This document shows positions 63,611-64,000 of a DNA stretch of 64,000 nucleotides, piece by piece. How positions within the stretch are numbered: position 1 is the first letter of the stretch; each line of letters starts with the position of its first letter. The stretch is taken from NCBI RefSeq assembly GCF_001426405.1, contig NZ_LMEP01000026.1, positions 169,847 through 233,846 of the forward strand. The letters run 5' to 3'. Under the pieces are notes generated by a model. It searched no databases, was not told the DNA's origin, and was given only the letters and a program-made list of their open reading frames with translations. Source of the DNA: Streptomyces sp. Root1304 (GTDB lineage: Bacteria; Actinomycetota; Actinomycetes; Streptomycetales; Streptomycetaceae). A program made the position numbers and the translations under genes.

Positions 63611-64000
63611 TCAGCGCAGCGGCGTCGCGTCGGGTTCGTCCGCGTCCGAGGCCCACACCTGCCACGGCTGGCGGGCCACCCACTCCTCCACCGGGGCCGG
63701 TTCGAGCGCCAGGACCTCGGTCGACACCCCGTCGTCGTCCGCCATCAGCAGCGGATCGGCGCCGCTCGCCATGTAGTGGTAGATCCCGGCCACTCCGGCC
63801 GCCGTCTCCGGGCCCAGCAGCCGTCCGAGCCCCCGCTCGAACACGGCCGGATCCAGCTCCTCGTACCGCACCGACCGCCCCAGCCCCCGGCCGAAGGCCG
63901 CCGCCAGCTGCCCGCCCGTCAGCGAACGCTCCCCGCCGATGTCGAAGGTCCGCCCGTCGAGACCCTCCCGGCTCAGCGCCGCGAGCGCCGCCTCCGCCAG
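63611..64000 (-). CDS. NmrA-like NAD(P)-binding protein (partial, N-terminus outside window)
   Basis: The C-terminal 129 codons of a protein whose frame is open through base 64000. Visible parts are EAALAALSREGLDGRTFDIG, the GERSLTGGQLAAAFGRGL stretch and the tail ending WASDADEPDATPLR. The segment with the RTFDIGGERSLT strand, where a new-state binding loop precedes helix LTGGQLAAAF, matches the substrate domain of NmrA/atypical SDR proteins such as azoreductase-like NAD(P)H sensors. The Rossmann part is not in the window, so the call is modest. It is on the same strand as glgE but separated by a terminator and 262 bp. Confidence 0.72.
   Translation of the reverse strand: MAEAALAALSREGLDGRTFDIGGERSLTGGQLAAAFGRGLGRSVRYEELDPAVFERGLGRLLGPETAAGVAGIYHYMASGADPLLMADDDGVSTEVLALEPAPVEEWVARQPWQVWASDADEPDATPLR

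Overview
The window is high-GC DNA with strong third-position GC bias. Its gene content and order match the chromosomal core of a Streptomyces: the polar scaffold gene scy, a methylmalonyl-CoA epimerase/thiolase/meaB group, icmA, pyk-ackA-pta, pfkA and a GlgE maltosyltransferase operon. From memory this order resembles S. coelicolor SCO5397 to SCO5443, with extra genes inserted. I saw no rRNA, tRNA, CRISPR array, insertion sequence or integrase.

Layout. 1-6151: scy (runs off the left edge), mce, a thiolase and meaB. 6237-11375: a MarR regulator, three tandem AIM24-family genes, a DUF3817 membrane protein with a thiamine-binding-like protein, and a TetR-autoregulated pair with a striking double operator. 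11466-16289: the apical glycan module cslA-glxA, convergent with a GH6 lipoprotein. 16366-19715: an ArsR-like regulator divergent from an MFS exporter, a MarR regulator and a second DUF3817 protein. 19788-23964: isobutyryl-CoA mutase large subunit under a 24-bp perfect palindrome, a PPOX-fold oxidoreductase, a TetR regulator and a thioredoxin/TPR protein. 24564-27312: an envelope trio (DUF6230, DUF6114 and a Thr/Pro-rich secreted protein) behind a long leader with repeated inverted repeats. 27549-33694: a secreted VCBS-like protein, a 1501-residue polymorphic-toxin-like protein (coiled coil, Hint domain, RNase A-like C-terminus) and a probable immunity gene. 33772-39898: pyruvate kinase, acetate kinase, phosphotransacetylase and phosphofructokinase. 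40262-48828: an XRE membrane protein, a Ser/Thr kinase, a Tyr/Ser phosphatase, a second XRE regulator, and a CitA/DcuS-type two-component system divergent from a C4-dicarboxylate carrier. 48923-55389: an aldo-keto reductase/epimerase pair, an Lrp regulator, a MerR-thioredoxin pair, a HelD-type RNA polymerase-associated helicase and an AfsA-like protein. 55559-63349: glgB, maltokinase, treS and glgE. A partial NmrA-like gene runs off the right edge.

How the genes work together. Much of the window is central carbon and acyl-CoA metabolism. Glycolytic entry and exit (pfkA, pyk), acetate overflow (pta-ackA), C4-dicarboxylate uptake, branched-chain acyl-CoA handling (thiolase, epimerase, MeaB, IcmA) and trehalose-to-alpha-glucan conversion (TreS, maltokinase, GlgE, GlgB) lie between tip-growth and envelope genes (scy, cslA-glxA, the DUF trio). 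The most unusual parts are the toxin/immunity module, the operator-like palindromes before icmA, the TetR pair, the DUF6230 gene and helD, and the placement of cslA-glxA and the AfsA homologue inside an otherwise conserved gene order. All function calls rest on recognised motifs and family knowledge; no search was run.
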